Notes: generated by a model not told the origin, from the sequence alone. Counted from the first letter of the stretch, positions 33,732-42,475 are shown. The stretch: 64,000 nt of DNA from Streptosporangium lutulentum (GCF_030811455.1 NZ_JAUSQU010000001.1:6138001-6202000); one strand, 5' to 3'. Numbers and translations: made by a program.

Positions 33732-35119
33732 AACGCGCGTTCGTCACCATGTCCGCGCTGGCACTGGCCGCCAGCACACTCACCGCCGTCACGATCACGG
33801 TGAGTACGGTCCCCGCCTTCGGTGATCACTGCGATCCCGCCGAGCAGGGCCAGAGCCAGGCCCAGAGGCAGCAGAACCAGGACCGGCAGGGCCAGGACCA
33901 ACAGGAGCAGGGCCGGCCGGATCAACCCGCGCAGGACGCTCCCGCGCAGGACCCCGCCGCGCAGGACCTTCCCCCCGCGGGAGGAGCGGTCAACCAGGCC
34001 TCACCCACCCGGGCGCCTTCCCCCGAGACCGGCGAGGCCCCCGAGACCTCTCCCACCCAGGCGCCCGAGGACGAGCCCGCCGACGAGTCGCTCTCCCGCC
34101 GCCGGCCCACCCAGACGCCCGGCCGTACGCCCACCCAGGCCCCTCCCTCCGCGTCCCCCACCCCCGCGCCCTCCGAGTCCCCCGCGCCCACGCCCTCCGA
34201 GCCCGCGCCCTCCGAGCCCCCCGCGCCCGACGAGGACGAGGAAGCGGCGGAGTGCGCCGACCTCGGCCCGTTCCCCGAGGACTTCATCGACATCAGGCAG
34301 GTCCAGCGGAACTTCCAGGAGGTCCGGACCCAGCGCCGGGGTTCCTCGGGCACCTTCACCTCCCGGTGCGGCCGGAACGAGAACCGCCACCACAACTCCG
34401 ACAACTTCATCGTGGCCCCGGGGGTGAGCAACGGCGCCCACCACGTGCACGACTACGTCGGCAACCTGTCCACCGACGGGTTCTCCACCGACCAGTCCCT
34501 GGCCGCGGCGGGAACCACGTGCGCGCTGGGCGACCGTTCGACCTACTTCTGGCCGGTCCTGCGCGACCGTACGAACGACACCAACGCCGACGACGCGGAC
34601 GGCAACGTCGGCAGCATCATGACCCCCCGCCAGGTGAGCCTGCAGTTCCGGGGGAACCCGGTGTCCAAGGTCACCGCGATGCCCAGGTTCATCCGGATCA
34701 TCACCGGTGACGCCAAGGCCGCCACGAACGGCGGCGCGAACGCCCTCGCCAAGTGGAGCTGCACGGGATTCGGCAACCGGGTGACCACCAAGTATCCGCT
34801 CTGCCCCCGCGGCAGCCGGCTCCTGCGGATCCTGGACTTCCCCAGTTGCTGGGACGGCCAGAACACCGACAGCGCCAACCACCGCACCCACGTGCTCTTC
34901 CCCGACGCGAACGGCGCCTGCCCCTCGGGCACCAGGGCGGTCCCGCAGCTCCGGATGACCCTGACCTACACCACTCCGCGTACGGCGTCCTTCGCGCTGG
35001 ACGCCTTCCCCGAGCAGCTCCACAACCCCGTCACCGACCACGGCGACTTCGCGAACGTGATGTCGAACCAGCTGATGCGGTTCGCGGTGGACTGCATCAA
35101 CCGGGGACGGCGCTGCTGA
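33728..35119 (+). CDS. Secreted DUF1996-domain protein with long Pro/Gln/Ser linker
   Basis: 463 residues. Signal peptide about 1-32 (ALALAASTLTAVTITV...AFGDHC). A low-complexity linker at about 35-175 is rich in Gln, then Pro/Ser/Thr/Ala. A C-terminal DUF1996 domain of about 280 residues holds the conserved GAHHVHDYVGN and FRCG-like SGTFTSRCGRNENRHHNSD, and several paired cysteines. In fungi and bacteria DUF1996 is a secreted domain of unknown biochemistry, His-rich and possibly metal-binding. The TTG start overlaps the previous stop, with AGGAGAG upstream. The linker would let the domain cross the wall. Followed by a strong hairpin, so transcription may pause or end here. Confidence 0.85.
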   Translation: MKRAFVTMSALALAASTLTAVTITVSTVPAFGDHCDPAEQGQSQAQRQQNQDRQGQDQQEQGRPDQPAQDAPAQDPAAQDLPPAGGAVNQASPTRAPSPETGEAPETSPTQAPEDEPADESLSRRRPTQTPGRTPTQAPPSASPTPAPSESPAPTPSEPAPSEPPAPDEDEEAAECADLGPFPEDFIDIRQVQRNFQEVRTQRRGSSGTFTSRCGRNENRHHNSDNFIVAPGVSNGAHHVHDYVGNLSTDGFSTDQSLAAAGTTCALGDRSTYFWPVLRDRTNDTNADDADGNVGSIMTPRQVSLQFRGNPVSKVTAMPRFIRIITGDAKAATNGGANALAKWSCTGFGNRVTTKYPLCPRGSRLLRILDFPSCWDGQNTDSANHRTHVLFPDANGACPSGTRAVPQLRMTLTYTTPRTASFALDAFPEQLHNPVTDHGDFANVMSNQLMRFAVDCINRGRRC

Positions 35120-35134
35120 TCCACCCTCAGGACG

Positions 35135-35192
35135 GCCGCTCCCCCGTCTCCGCCTCCTTCAACCCGAGTCCCGGCGGAGACGGGGGAGCGGC
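35135..35192 (+). terminator. Long hairpin between the DUF1996 gene and the haem-type membrane protein
   Basis: Perfect 20-bp stem beginning GCCGCTCCCCCG with an 18-base loop, 15 bases after the DUF1996 stop. It may end or attenuate the first transcript; no obvious promoter was recognised before the next gene at 35314. Confidence 0.75.
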
Positions 35193-35313
35193 ATTCCCCG
35201 GCCCACTGATCCGCTGGCCGGCAGCCCCGCGGCCCTGTGGAAACACGGCCCCCACCCGCAACACGCACACGTCATCGAGCCGATTCATGGAAATTTCCAG
35301 AAAGGAGGCGCTG

Positions 35314-36135
35314 GTGGGTAATCGACGGACTCCACGCCATACCCGATCAGAGGACGGAACGAGCCTTGATCGCAGGCCCGCTCGGATCGCCTTCGGCGCC
35401 GTGACCACGATTTCCGTGGTCGCCCTGCTCATGCTGGCGCGCACGCCGGCGGGCATGGACATGGCCGCGGCCGTCCGTGGAGTTCTCTCGTTCTTCGCGG
35501 GCGTGGCGGCCCTCGTCGCGCTGACCGTCACCGTGGCGCTCGGCCTGCTCTCCGCGGATCGTGTCGTCCTCCCCGCCCTGGGGAGGATCCGTACCCAGTT
35601 CGCCCACCGGGCCGCCGCGCTGGTGGGCATGGGCTTCCTGGCCACCCACGTGCTCATGAAGATCGTGGAGGGCAGGGTCTCCCCGGCCTCCGCCGTGGTC
35701 CCGACGGCGACCGCGGGACCGGGCCTCTACGTCGGCTTCGGCGCGATCGCCTCCGACCTGATGATCCTGGTCTTCGCGACCGGGATCGCCCGGGCGAGCT
35801 TCGCGGAGAACCGCAGGCCGTGGCTCTGGAGGTTCCTGCACGGCTCCGCCTACCTGGCGTGGCCGGCCGCGATCCTGCACGGGCTCACCGCGGGCCGCCA
35901 GCCCGCCGAATGGGTGACCTGGAGTTACGTGGTCTGCCTGACCGCCGTGGGCGCCGCCCTGCTGATCAGGATGATCTCCGCCCTCCAGCCCAGGCAGGTC
36001 GTCGTCCGCATCGAGGCGCCGGTGGAACAGCCCGTCGCCGCGGACGTGACCCCGCCCCTCAGCATCGTCGGCCGCGTCCCACGCCGGGAGCGCGAGGAAC
36101 AGCCCGAGCTTCACCGGATCGGAGGTGTCGGATGA
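35314..36135 (+). CDS. Ferric-reductase-like transmembrane cytochrome domain protein
   Basis: 273 residues with about six membrane helices (ARIAFGAVTTISVVALLMLA, GVLSFFAGVAALVALTVTVA, AALVGMGFLATHVLMKIV and others). Histidines fit haem ligands: FAHRAAALVGMGFLATHV gives a His-x13-His pair, and FLHGSAYLAWPAAILHGL a second such pair, as in ferric reductase / YedZ / cytochrome b561-like proteins. GTG with AGGAGG 5 bases upstream is the best start; ATG 35287 lacks a site. The stop overlaps the next ATG (ATGA), so it is coupled to the NuoF-ferredoxin gene. I infer it passes electrons across the membrane. Confidence 0.82.
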   Translation: MGNRRTPRHTRSEDGTSLDRRPARIAFGAVTTISVVALLMLARTPAGMDMAAAVRGVLSFFAGVAALVALTVTVALGLLSADRVVLPALGRIRTQFAHRAAALVGMGFLATHVLMKIVEGRVSPASAVVPTATAGPGLYVGFGAIASDLMILVFATGIARASFAENRRPWLWRFLHGSAYLAWPAAILHGLTAGRQPAEWVTWSYVVCLTAVGAALLIRMISALQPRQVVVRIEAPVEQPVAADVTPPLSIVGRVPRREREEQPELHRIGGVG

Positions 36136-37586
36136 TCCCCTATCGAGTCCCCCCTGTGCGGCAACTCGGCCCGGCCCGGCTGACCGCCGGGCTTGAGGAC
36201 CGCCGCAGGATGGACCTCGCCGCCCACCGGGCCATGCACGGCACGGCGGCGAGCATGAGCGCGGAGGAACTCGCGGCGCTGGCCGACGAGGTCGACCTCC
36301 GCGGACGGGGAGGCGCCGCGTTCCCCTTCGCCCGCAAGCTCCGCGCCGTGATGGACAAGCGCTCGGAGAAGGTCGTCCTCGTCAACGCCGCCGAGGGCGA
36401 ACCGGCGAGCAGCAAGGACACGATGCTGCTCACCCGGACCCCCCACCTGGTGATCGAGGGCGCGTTGCTCGCGGCGGGCGCGATCAACGCCAAGCGGATC
36501 GTGATCGCGGCCGTCAAGGGCGGGATGGGCGAGTCCTCGATCGCCGCCGCGGTCGAGGAGCGGGGCGTCGGCGACCGGGTCCGCGTCGTCGGCATCGTCG
36601 AACGGTTCATCTCCGGCGAGGGCGGCGCACTGGTCCGTTCGGTGAACGGCCTGGTGGGCGAGCCCCCGGGCCGCAAGGTCAGGGCCGTCGAGAGCGGGGT
36701 GAGCGGGCTGCCCACCCTGCTGTCCAACGCCGAGACCTTCGCCCAGCTCGCCGTCCTCGCCACCCTGGGCTCCGAGCGCTACGCCGACGTCGGCACGGCT
36801 CGCGAGCCCGGGACGGTCCTGCTCACCGTGGGAGGGTCCGCCAAGGCCCCGGCCGTGGTGGAGGTCGCGACCGGCACGCCGCTGTACGCCGTGCTGGACG
36901 CCTGCCAGGCCTCACTCGGCGAGGGCGTGCTGCTCGGCGGGTATCACGGTGGATGGCTCCACCCGGACGCCGCCGTCGTGGCGACCGTCTCCCGGCAGGG
37001 CATCACCGACGCGGGCGGGCAGCTCGGGGCCGGCATCATCGTGCCGCTCGGTGCGGAGACCTGCCCGCTGGGTGAGACGGCAAGGGTCGCGAAGTACCTG
37101 GCCGAGCAGTCGTCGGGACAGTGCGGGCCGTGCCGGCTCGGGCTCCCGGACGTCGCCCGGTCGATGGCCGAGATCGTGAACGGCTCGGCCGCGGCCCTGG
37201 ACGAGCTGCGCCACAGGGCCGCGGGGGTCAAGGGAAGGGGTGCGTGCTTCCACCCCGACGGGACGTCCCGGTTCGTGCTGTCGGCGCTGGGCGCCTTCCC
37301 CGACGACATCGAGGAGCACATCCTCAACGGCACGTGCGGCCGCCCGGTCCAGGGCATGCTCCCCCTGCCTCCGCAGGAGAACGATCCCGAGGTCCGGCTG
37401 ACCGTGGACTGGACCCGGTGCCAGGGCCACGGGCTGTGCGCCAAGCTCGCCCCCGACCTCATCCATCTCGACGAGCACGGTTACCCGGTGCTCAGCCGCG
37501 AGGCCGTCCCCAACCAGTTCCGCCGGATGGCTCGCAGGACCGTCGAGATGTGCCCCGCCCTGGCCCTGCGAGTCGCCACCGGGTGA
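36132..37586 (+). CDS. NuoF-like NADH/FMN/Fe-S oxidoreductase fused to a ferredoxin
   Basis: 484 residues. About 1-410 is a NuoF-type module: GRGGAAFPFARKL for FMN, NAAEGEPASSKDT for NADH, and the 4Fe-4S site SSGQCGPCRLGL with a later cysteine (GRGACF). About 415-484 is a ferredoxin of the C-x5-C...CP type (RCQGHGLCAKLAP, EMCPALAL), as used with P450s and other single-cluster ferredoxins. Complex I subunits NuoE and NuoG are not adjacent, so this is a stand-alone electron-input protein. It is translationally coupled to the membrane cytochrome gene upstream (4-base overlap, GGAGG 6 bases before ATG). The likely route is NAD(P)H to FMN to Fe-S to haem. Confidence 0.86.
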   Translation: MIPYRVPPVRQLGPARLTAGLEDRRRMDLAAHRAMHGTAASMSAEELAALADEVDLRGRGGAAFPFARKLRAVMDKRSEKVVLVNAAEGEPASSKDTMLLTRTPHLVIEGALLAAGAINAKRIVIAAVKGGMGESSIAAAVEERGVGDRVRVVGIVERFISGEGGALVRSVNGLVGEPPGRKVRAVESGVSGLPTLLSNAETFAQLAVLATLGSERYADVGTAREPGTVLLTVGGSAKAPAVVEVATGTPLYAVLDACQASLGEGVLLGGYHGGWLHPDAAVVATVSRQGITDAGGQLGAGIIVPLGAETCPLGETARVAKYLAEQSSGQCGPCRLGLPDVARSMAEIVNGSAAALDELRHRAAGVKGRGACFHPDGTSRFVLSALGAFPDDIEEHILNGTCGRPVQGMLPLPPQENDPEVRLTVDWTRCQGHGLCAKLAPDLIHLDEHGYPVLSREAVPNQFRRMARRTVEMCPALALRVATG

Positions 37587-37864
37587 TCTCCGGCCACGAT
37601 CGGTCGAGCCGGCCGGTGGGTCTCGACGGGTCGTCTCCACGAAGGGGTGATCTCCGCCCGGAGGCGCCATGGACCGTCGGCCGGGTTCCCGGCACGCGTG
37701 AGCCCGAAGGACCTCCACCCCGAAGGCACCGCGGACCGGCGGCCGGGTTCTCGGCGGGTGCGGGCTCGGAGATCCGTTCCCTGACGTGACGCGAATGTGA
37801 CCAACCGAAGTGGCCTGCCGGCCGTCTCAACGGGCAGCGACACCTGACTCTCGGGGAGAAAAAT
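37587..37864. other. Gap before the FAD oxidase, with an imperfect direct repeat
   Basis: No gene. About 37663-37710 and 37724-37770 are imperfect copies of the pattern GGCsCCrygGACCGkCGGCCGGGTT. It is followed by an AT-containing region directly before the oxidase start, with GGGAG as the ribosome site. Confidence 0.5.
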
Positions 37865-39316
37865 ATGCGGGCCGTTCCGGACAGGCGCACGTTCCTCAGA
37901 ATCGGAGGCATGACCGCCATGAGCCTGGGTGCCACGGCCTCCCCCGGCGCGCCCGACTGGAACGCGCTGGGACGAGGGCTGGACGGCAAGCTCATCCGTC
38001 CTGGCGACGCCGCCTACGACAGCGCCCGCCGGCTGTTCAACCCCGCCTTCGACGGCGTGCGCCCCGCGGGCGTGGCCTACTGCGCCAACCCCTCCGACGT
38101 GGCCGAGTGCGTGAACTTCGCCCGCCGGATGAACGTGCCGCTGGCCGTACGCTCCGGCGGGCACTCCTACGCGGGCTGGTCCACCGGGACCGGCCTGGTC
38201 GTCGACGTCTCCCGGATGGCCGCGGTGAGCCACGCGTCCGGCCGGGCGACCGTCGGGGCCGGGGCCAAGCTCATCGACGTCTACGACAAGCTGGCTTCCA
38301 AAGGGGTCAGCATCCCCGCCGGGACCTGCGCCACGGTCGGGGTGAGCGGGCTGGCGCTGGGCGGCGGGATCGGCGTGGTGTCCAGGAAGTACGGTCTGAC
38401 CTGTGACGTGCTGGAGTCGGTCCAGCTGGTCACGGCCGACGGCCGGCTGCTGACCTGCGACGCCGATCACAATCCCGATCTGTACTGGGCCTCGCGCGGC
38501 GGCGGCGGGGGCAACCTCGGGGTGGCGGTCTCCTTCGGCTTCCGGACCCACCCCACGCGGGAGGTCACCACCTTCTTCCTGCACTGGCCGTGGGCGAAGG
38601 CCGCCAAGGCCCTGCGAGCCTGGCAGGCATGGGCGCCCACCGCCCCGGACGCGATGTGGTCCGGCCTGCACCTGAGCCGTGAGAACGGGCTGGACGTGGA
38701 GGTCGTCGGGCTCTACCTCGGTGGCAAGGCCGCCTGCGAGCGACTGCTCGACCGGCTGACGGACAAGATCGGCGCGACCTCTTCCTCCTCCGTCCGGCAG
38801 ACCTCCTACCGCCACGCGATGATGGTCATGGCGGGCTGCGCCACGCTCTCGGTCGCCCAGTGCCACCAGCCCGGATCCCTGCCGGGACAGGCCCGCGGCG
38901 GCAAACTGTCCAGGGACGACTCGCGGGCCACGTCGCACATGGCCTACCGCCCGCTGTCCGAGGCCGGCGCCAAGGCCCTCGTCGCCGAGGTCGCCCGGCC
39001 CGGCAGCCACACCGTGCTGCTGGACGCCCTGGGCGGCGCCGTCGGACGGGTCCGCCCGGAGGCCACGGCCTTCCCGCACCGGGCCGCCCTCTACAGCGTG
39101 CAGTACTACGCCCATCGCGCCGGAGCCGCCACCTGGGCCAGGAAAGCTCACGACGCGATGCGCCCCCACTTCGGCGACCACGCCTACGTGAACTACATCG
39201 ACCCGGGGCTCAGCGGCTGGCGCACCGCCTACTACGGCGCGAACGCCGCCCGGCTCTCCCAGATCAAGGCCGCCCGCGACCCCGGCCGCCTCTTCCGCCT
39301 CCCCCAGGGAATCTGA
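37865..39316 (+). CDS. Tat-type bicovalent FAD-binding oxidoreductase (berberine-bridge-enzyme family)
   Basis: 483 residues. DRRTFLRIGG near the N-terminus is a twin-arginine export signal. The PCMH FAD domain has RSGGHSYAGWS, whose His is the usual 8-alpha attachment, and CATVGVSGLALGGGIG, whose Cys is the second covalent FAD link. The C-terminal BBE motif is YVNYIDP. Such enzymes oxidise alcohols, sugars or amines with O2 or another acceptor outside the membrane. It follows the electron-transfer genes with a 278-base gap, so it may be a separate unit that uses or feeds that system; this is inference. Confidence 0.88.
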   Translation: MRAVPDRRTFLRIGGMTAMSLGATASPGAPDWNALGRGLDGKLIRPGDAAYDSARRLFNPAFDGVRPAGVAYCANPSDVAECVNFARRMNVPLAVRSGGHSYAGWSTGTGLVVDVSRMAAVSHASGRATVGAGAKLIDVYDKLASKGVSIPAGTCATVGVSGLALGGGIGVVSRKYGLTCDVLESVQLVTADGRLLTCDADHNPDLYWASRGGGGGNLGVAVSFGFRTHPTREVTTFFLHWPWAKAAKALRAWQAWAPTAPDAMWSGLHLSRENGLDVEVVGLYLGGKAACERLLDRLTDKIGATSSSSVRQTSYRHAMMVMAGCATLSVAQCHQPGSLPGQARGGKLSRDDSRATSHMAYRPLSEAGAKALVAEVARPGSHTVLLDALGGAVGRVRPEATAFPHRAALYSVQYYAHRAGAATWARKAHDAMRPHFGDHAYVNYIDPGLSGWRTAYYGANAARLSQIKAARDPGRLFRLPQGI

Positions 39317-39653
39317 TTCCTGTGTTGCGGCCCCCCATAGGGGTGATCAGTACAGCAGCTGTAGCGAAGTGCCGGTCGAAACAGGGCACCGAACCGTTCG
39401 GGGCAGCCCTGCGACTGCGCGATCAAATCGGCGTCGGTGATCTCTGACGGCGCCGGGCCCAGAGTGGGAGCTACCTGGGGGAGCTGACATCGAGACTGGC
39501 CCTTCGGCGACTTGGCGTGGACGGGGGTAGTTCGCCGAAGCCCCGATCAGTATTCACGCCACCCGCCCAGTGCTCCTGAGCAACAGGACATCAGTCACCA
39601 CATGGTTTCCGTTACAGCCTTCGATTAATATAAGGATTCGTTATACCGGCAGT
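39317..39653. other. Gap before the higBA module
   Basis: 337 bases with no supported gene. The last 60 bases are AT-rich (CGATTAATATAAGGATTCG) and contain the toxin promoter, with TTATAC at 39641-39646 as a -10. The earlier part is featureless. Confidence 0.55.
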
Positions 39654-40028
39654 ATGAGCTGGGAGATCACGCTGCACACCGAAGTGAACGCCTGGTTTCT
39701 CGACATCTGCAAGAACGACCCGATCACTGCGGAGAAGATCGCAGAAGCCCTGGACGAGCTCGCGCTTCAGGGTCCGGAACTCGGCCGCCCGCTGGTCGAT
39801 CGAATCCACCACTCCCGCGTCCTGCACGACCTCAAAGAGCTACGCCCCCGAGTGCCCGGCGAAGCGGAGATCCGCCTGTTGTTCGTCTTCGATCCCACTC
39901 GAGAGGCAATCGTGCTGGTCGCCGGCGACAAGGCCGGAGGATGGAACCGGTGGTACCGCACGGCGATTCCCCTGGCGGAGGAACGTTATGCCGCATACCG
40001 CGCCGAGAAGCAGAAGGAGGAACGCTGA
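39654..40028 (+). CDS. higB: HigB-type toxin (RelE/ParE superfamily, Gp49-like)
   Basis: 124 residues: MSWEITLHTEVNAWFLDI, the helix AEKIAEALDELALQGPELGRPLVDRI, then HDLKELRPRVPGEAEIRLLFVFDP, the central sheet with RPR...RLLF typical of Gp49-like RelE toxins that cut mRNA on the ribosome. The -10 element TTATAC ends seven bases before the ATG, so the message is probably leaderless. It is the first gene of a toxin-first pair and overlaps the antitoxin by one base (TGATG). Lower G+C in the promoter suggests acquisition by transfer. Confidence 0.85.
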   Translation: MSWEITLHTEVNAWFLDICKNDPITAEKIAEALDELALQGPELGRPLVDRIHHSRVLHDLKELRPRVPGEAEIRLLFVFDPTREAIVLVAGDKAGGWNRWYRTAIPLAEERYAAYRAEKQKEER

Positions 40029-40360
40029 TGAGCGAGTTCGTGAAGTGGACCAGCACTAAGGCCAAAATCCGCGAGATCGACCCTGACTGGGACTCCCCCG
40101 AGCGGGTCGCTGTCCGTGAGGCCAGCCGTGAGCAACTTCGGGCAGAGCTGCGCGGCGCTCAGCTCGCCGAGGCACGCAAGCGCCTGGGCATCACCCAGAA
40201 GCTCCTCGCCGAACGCATGGGCGTCACCCAGGCACGCGTGTCTCAGATCGAACACGGCCAGATCGGCGGCCTGGACACCCTACGCTCCTACGTTGTCGCC
40301 TTGGGCGGGACACTGGACGTGGTGGCCGACTTCGGAGACCACTCCGTGAAAGTCGCCTGA
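40028..40360 (+). CDS. higA: HigA-type antitoxin (Xre helix-turn-helix)
   Basis: 110 residues. A helix rich in charged residues (EREQLRAEL-like, ASREQLRAELRGAQLAEARK) leads to the HTH at about 55-90 (LGITQKLLAERMGVTQARVSQIEHGQ). A short C-terminal beta-part (GTLDVVADFGDHSVKVA) matches HigA/Xre antitoxins of Gp49-linked toxins. It neutralises HigB and represses the pair. Coupled to the toxin by a one-base overlap. Confidence 0.87.
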   Translation: MSEFVKWTSTKAKIREIDPDWDSPERVAVREASREQLRAELRGAQLAEARKRLGITQKLLAERMGVTQARVSQIEHGQIGGLDTLRSYVVALGGTLDVVADFGDHSVKVA

Positions 40361-40395
40361 GCGACTGAGCGATGGCCGGCGGCCATGTTTGTTCG

Positions 40396-40430
40396 GCGGT
40401 TGCCCGTTGCGGCACGCAACGGGCAACCGC
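40396..40430. terminator. Bidirectional terminator between higA and acetoacetyl-CoA synthetase
   Basis: Perfect 15-bp stem GCGGTTGCCCGTTGC/GCAACGGGCAACCGC with a GGCAC loop, between convergent genes. Confidence 0.82.
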
Positions 40431-40436
40431 ACCAGG

Positions 40437-42401
40437 TCAGACGACCGGGACGAAGTGCGACAGGACCTCGGGGTTGGCCATGGCGTCGAGGTTGGCGGCC
40501 TTCTCCGGGGGGACGCCGAGGAGGATCTTGCGGATGGGGACCTCCAGCTTCTTGCCGCTGAGGGTCCGGGGGATGCCGGGAACCTCGATGATCTCGTTCG
40601 GCACGTGGCGGGGGGAGAGCGCCTCCCGCAGGTCCCCGCGCAGGCGCGTGATCAGCTCGTCGGTCAGGGCCGAGCCCGGGGCCATGGTGACGTAGAGCAG
40701 CAGGCGGCCCTCCTGCCCGAGCTGACCGGTGTCGATCACCAGGCTGTCGGCGATCTCCTCGAAGCGCTCGACCACGCGGTAGAACTCGCTGGTGCCCATC
40801 CGGACGCCGCCCCGGTTCAGGGTGGAGTCGGAGCGGCCGTAGATCACGCATCCCCCGTCAGGAAGGAACTTGATCCAGTCGCCGTGCCGCCACACGCCGG
40901 GGTAGTCGGCGTAGTAGCTCTCCCGGTAGCGCGAGCCGGCGGGGTCGTTCCAGAACATCACCGGCATCGACGGCATCGGCTGGGTCACCACCAGCTCGCC
41001 GACCTCACCGATCACCGGCGTGCCCGAGGGATCGAAGGACTCCACCTTCGCCCCCAGGCAGGCGCAGGGGATCACGCCCGCGCGGACCGGGAGCAGCGGG
41101 ACGGCGCCGACGAAACCGGTGCACACGTCGGTGCCGCCGGAGAAGGAGCCCAACTGCACGTCCGGCAGCGTCTCGTGCACCCAGGCGAACCCCTCGGGCG
41201 GCAGCGGCGAGCCGGTGGAGCCGAGGCCCCGCAGCCTGTCCAGCCCCGAGGGCTTCAGGTCCGCCTTCATGGACGCGATCACGTACGGGGCGCCGGTGCC
41301 GAAGTAGGTGACCCCCTCCTCGGCGGCCAGCCGCCACAGCGCGCCGGTCTCCGGGTAGGTGGCCGAACCGTCGTAGAGCAGCACCGTCGAGCCGACGAGC
41401 AGACCGCCGATGAGGTAGTTCCACATCATCCAGCCGGTGGTGGTGTACCAGAAGAAGACGTCGTCCTCGCCCAGGTCCTGGTGGAAGGAGAGCGCCTTGA
41501 GATGCTCCAGCACGATGCCGCCGTGACCGTGCACGATCGGCTTGGGCAGCCCGGTGGTGCCGGAGGAGTAGACGATCCAGAGCGGATGGTCGAACGGCAC
41601 CGGCTCGAAGGACAGCGGTCCGCCGGAGGCCCGGAGATCCGCCCAGTCCAGGGTACGGCTGCCGCCTCCGGAGGCCGGACCCTCTCCCCCCGGGTCCTCG
41701 CCGGACGTCTTCTCCGTGCCCGGCGCGGAGATCCGTACCCGCGCGACCAGGGTCGGCAGTTTGGCGGCGATCTCCGAGACGACCTGGGCGCGGTCGAACC
41801 GCCTGCCGTTGTAGTCGTAGCCGTCCACCGCGATGAGCACCTTCGGCTCGATCTGCGTGAAGCGGTCGATCACGCTCGGCGCGCCGAAGTCCGGGGAGCA
41901 GGAGGACCAGACGGCGCCCAGGGAGGCGGTGGCGAGGAAGGCCACCAGCGTCTCGGGGATGTTCGGCGCGTACGCCGCGACCCGGTCACCCTTGCCGACG
42001 CCCAGCGCGGCCAGGCCGGCGCGAACCCGCGCGACCTCTCCGGCCAGCTCGCCCAGGGTGAGCGTCCGCCGCCCGCCCGACTCGTCGCGGAACACCACGG
42101 CCGGCCGGTCGGGATCGGTGGCGGCCCTGCGCAGCGCGTTGGCCGCGTAGTTCAGCGTCGATCCGGCGAACCACTCGACGTCCGGCATCGTGCCGGAGAC
42201 GACGGGCCCGTCACCACGCTCACCGACGATCTCGAAGTAGTCCCAGACCGACGTCCAGAACTCGGCCGGGGCATCCACCGACCACCGCCACAGGGACTCG
42301 TAGTCACCGGAACGTCCGAGCCACTCCATGTAACGGGTGACCTTGGCGTCCCTCACGACCTCCGGGGTGGGTTCCCAGAGCAGCGCACCTTCCTCAACCA
42401 T
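40437..42401 (-). CDS. Acetoacetate--CoA ligase (acetoacetyl-CoA synthetase)
   Basis: 654 residues, the usual length. It activates acetoacetate with ATP and CoA, so it salvages ketone bodies or polymer breakdown products. Motifs: IVYSSGTTGLPKPIVHGHGG (phosphate loop), FSGGTDVCTGFVG (the AACS-specific A5 region), WRHGDWIKFLPDGG and the C-terminal catalytic lysine in RTLSGKKLEVPIRKIL. MVEEGALLWEPTPEVVRDAK is a standard AACS start. A disordered Gly/Glu/Ser insertion lies at about 229-245 (TEKTSGEDPGGEGPASGGGS). AGAGGA is the ribosome site. Confidence 0.94.
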   Translation of the reverse strand: MVEEGALLWEPTPEVVRDAKVTRYMEWLGRSGDYESLWRWSVDAPAEFWTSVWDYFEIVGERGDGPVVSGTMPDVEWFAGSTLNYAANALRRAATDPDRPAVVFRDESGGRRTLTLGELAGEVARVRAGLAALGVGKGDRVAAYAPNIPETLVAFLATASLGAVWSSCSPDFGAPSVIDRFTQIEPKVLIAVDGYDYNGRRFDRAQVVSEIAAKLPTLVARVRISAPGTEKTSGEDPGGEGPASGGGSRTLDWADLRASGGPLSFEPVPFDHPLWIVYSSGTTGLPKPIVHGHGGIVLEHLKALSFHQDLGEDDVFFWYTTTGWMMWNYLIGGLLVGSTVLLYDGSATYPETGALWRLAAEEGVTYFGTGAPYVIASMKADLKPSGLDRLRGLGSTGSPLPPEGFAWVHETLPDVQLGSFSGGTDVCTGFVGAVPLLPVRAGVIPCACLGAKVESFDPSGTPVIGEVGELVVTQPMPSMPVMFWNDPAGSRYRESYYADYPGVWRHGDWIKFLPDGGCVIYGRSDSTLNRGGVRMGTSEFYRVVERFEEIADSLVIDTGQLGQEGRLLLYVTMAPGSALTDELITRLRGDLREALSPRHVPNEIIEVPGIPRTLSGKKLEVPIRKILLGVPPEKAANLDAMANPEVLSHFVPVV

Positions 42402-42475
42402 GGCCCCATCCTCTCGGCGGTCAGGCGGAATGTCATCCCCGGGGGTGCACATACCCTCGGGGCGCGCGGTGTGGT

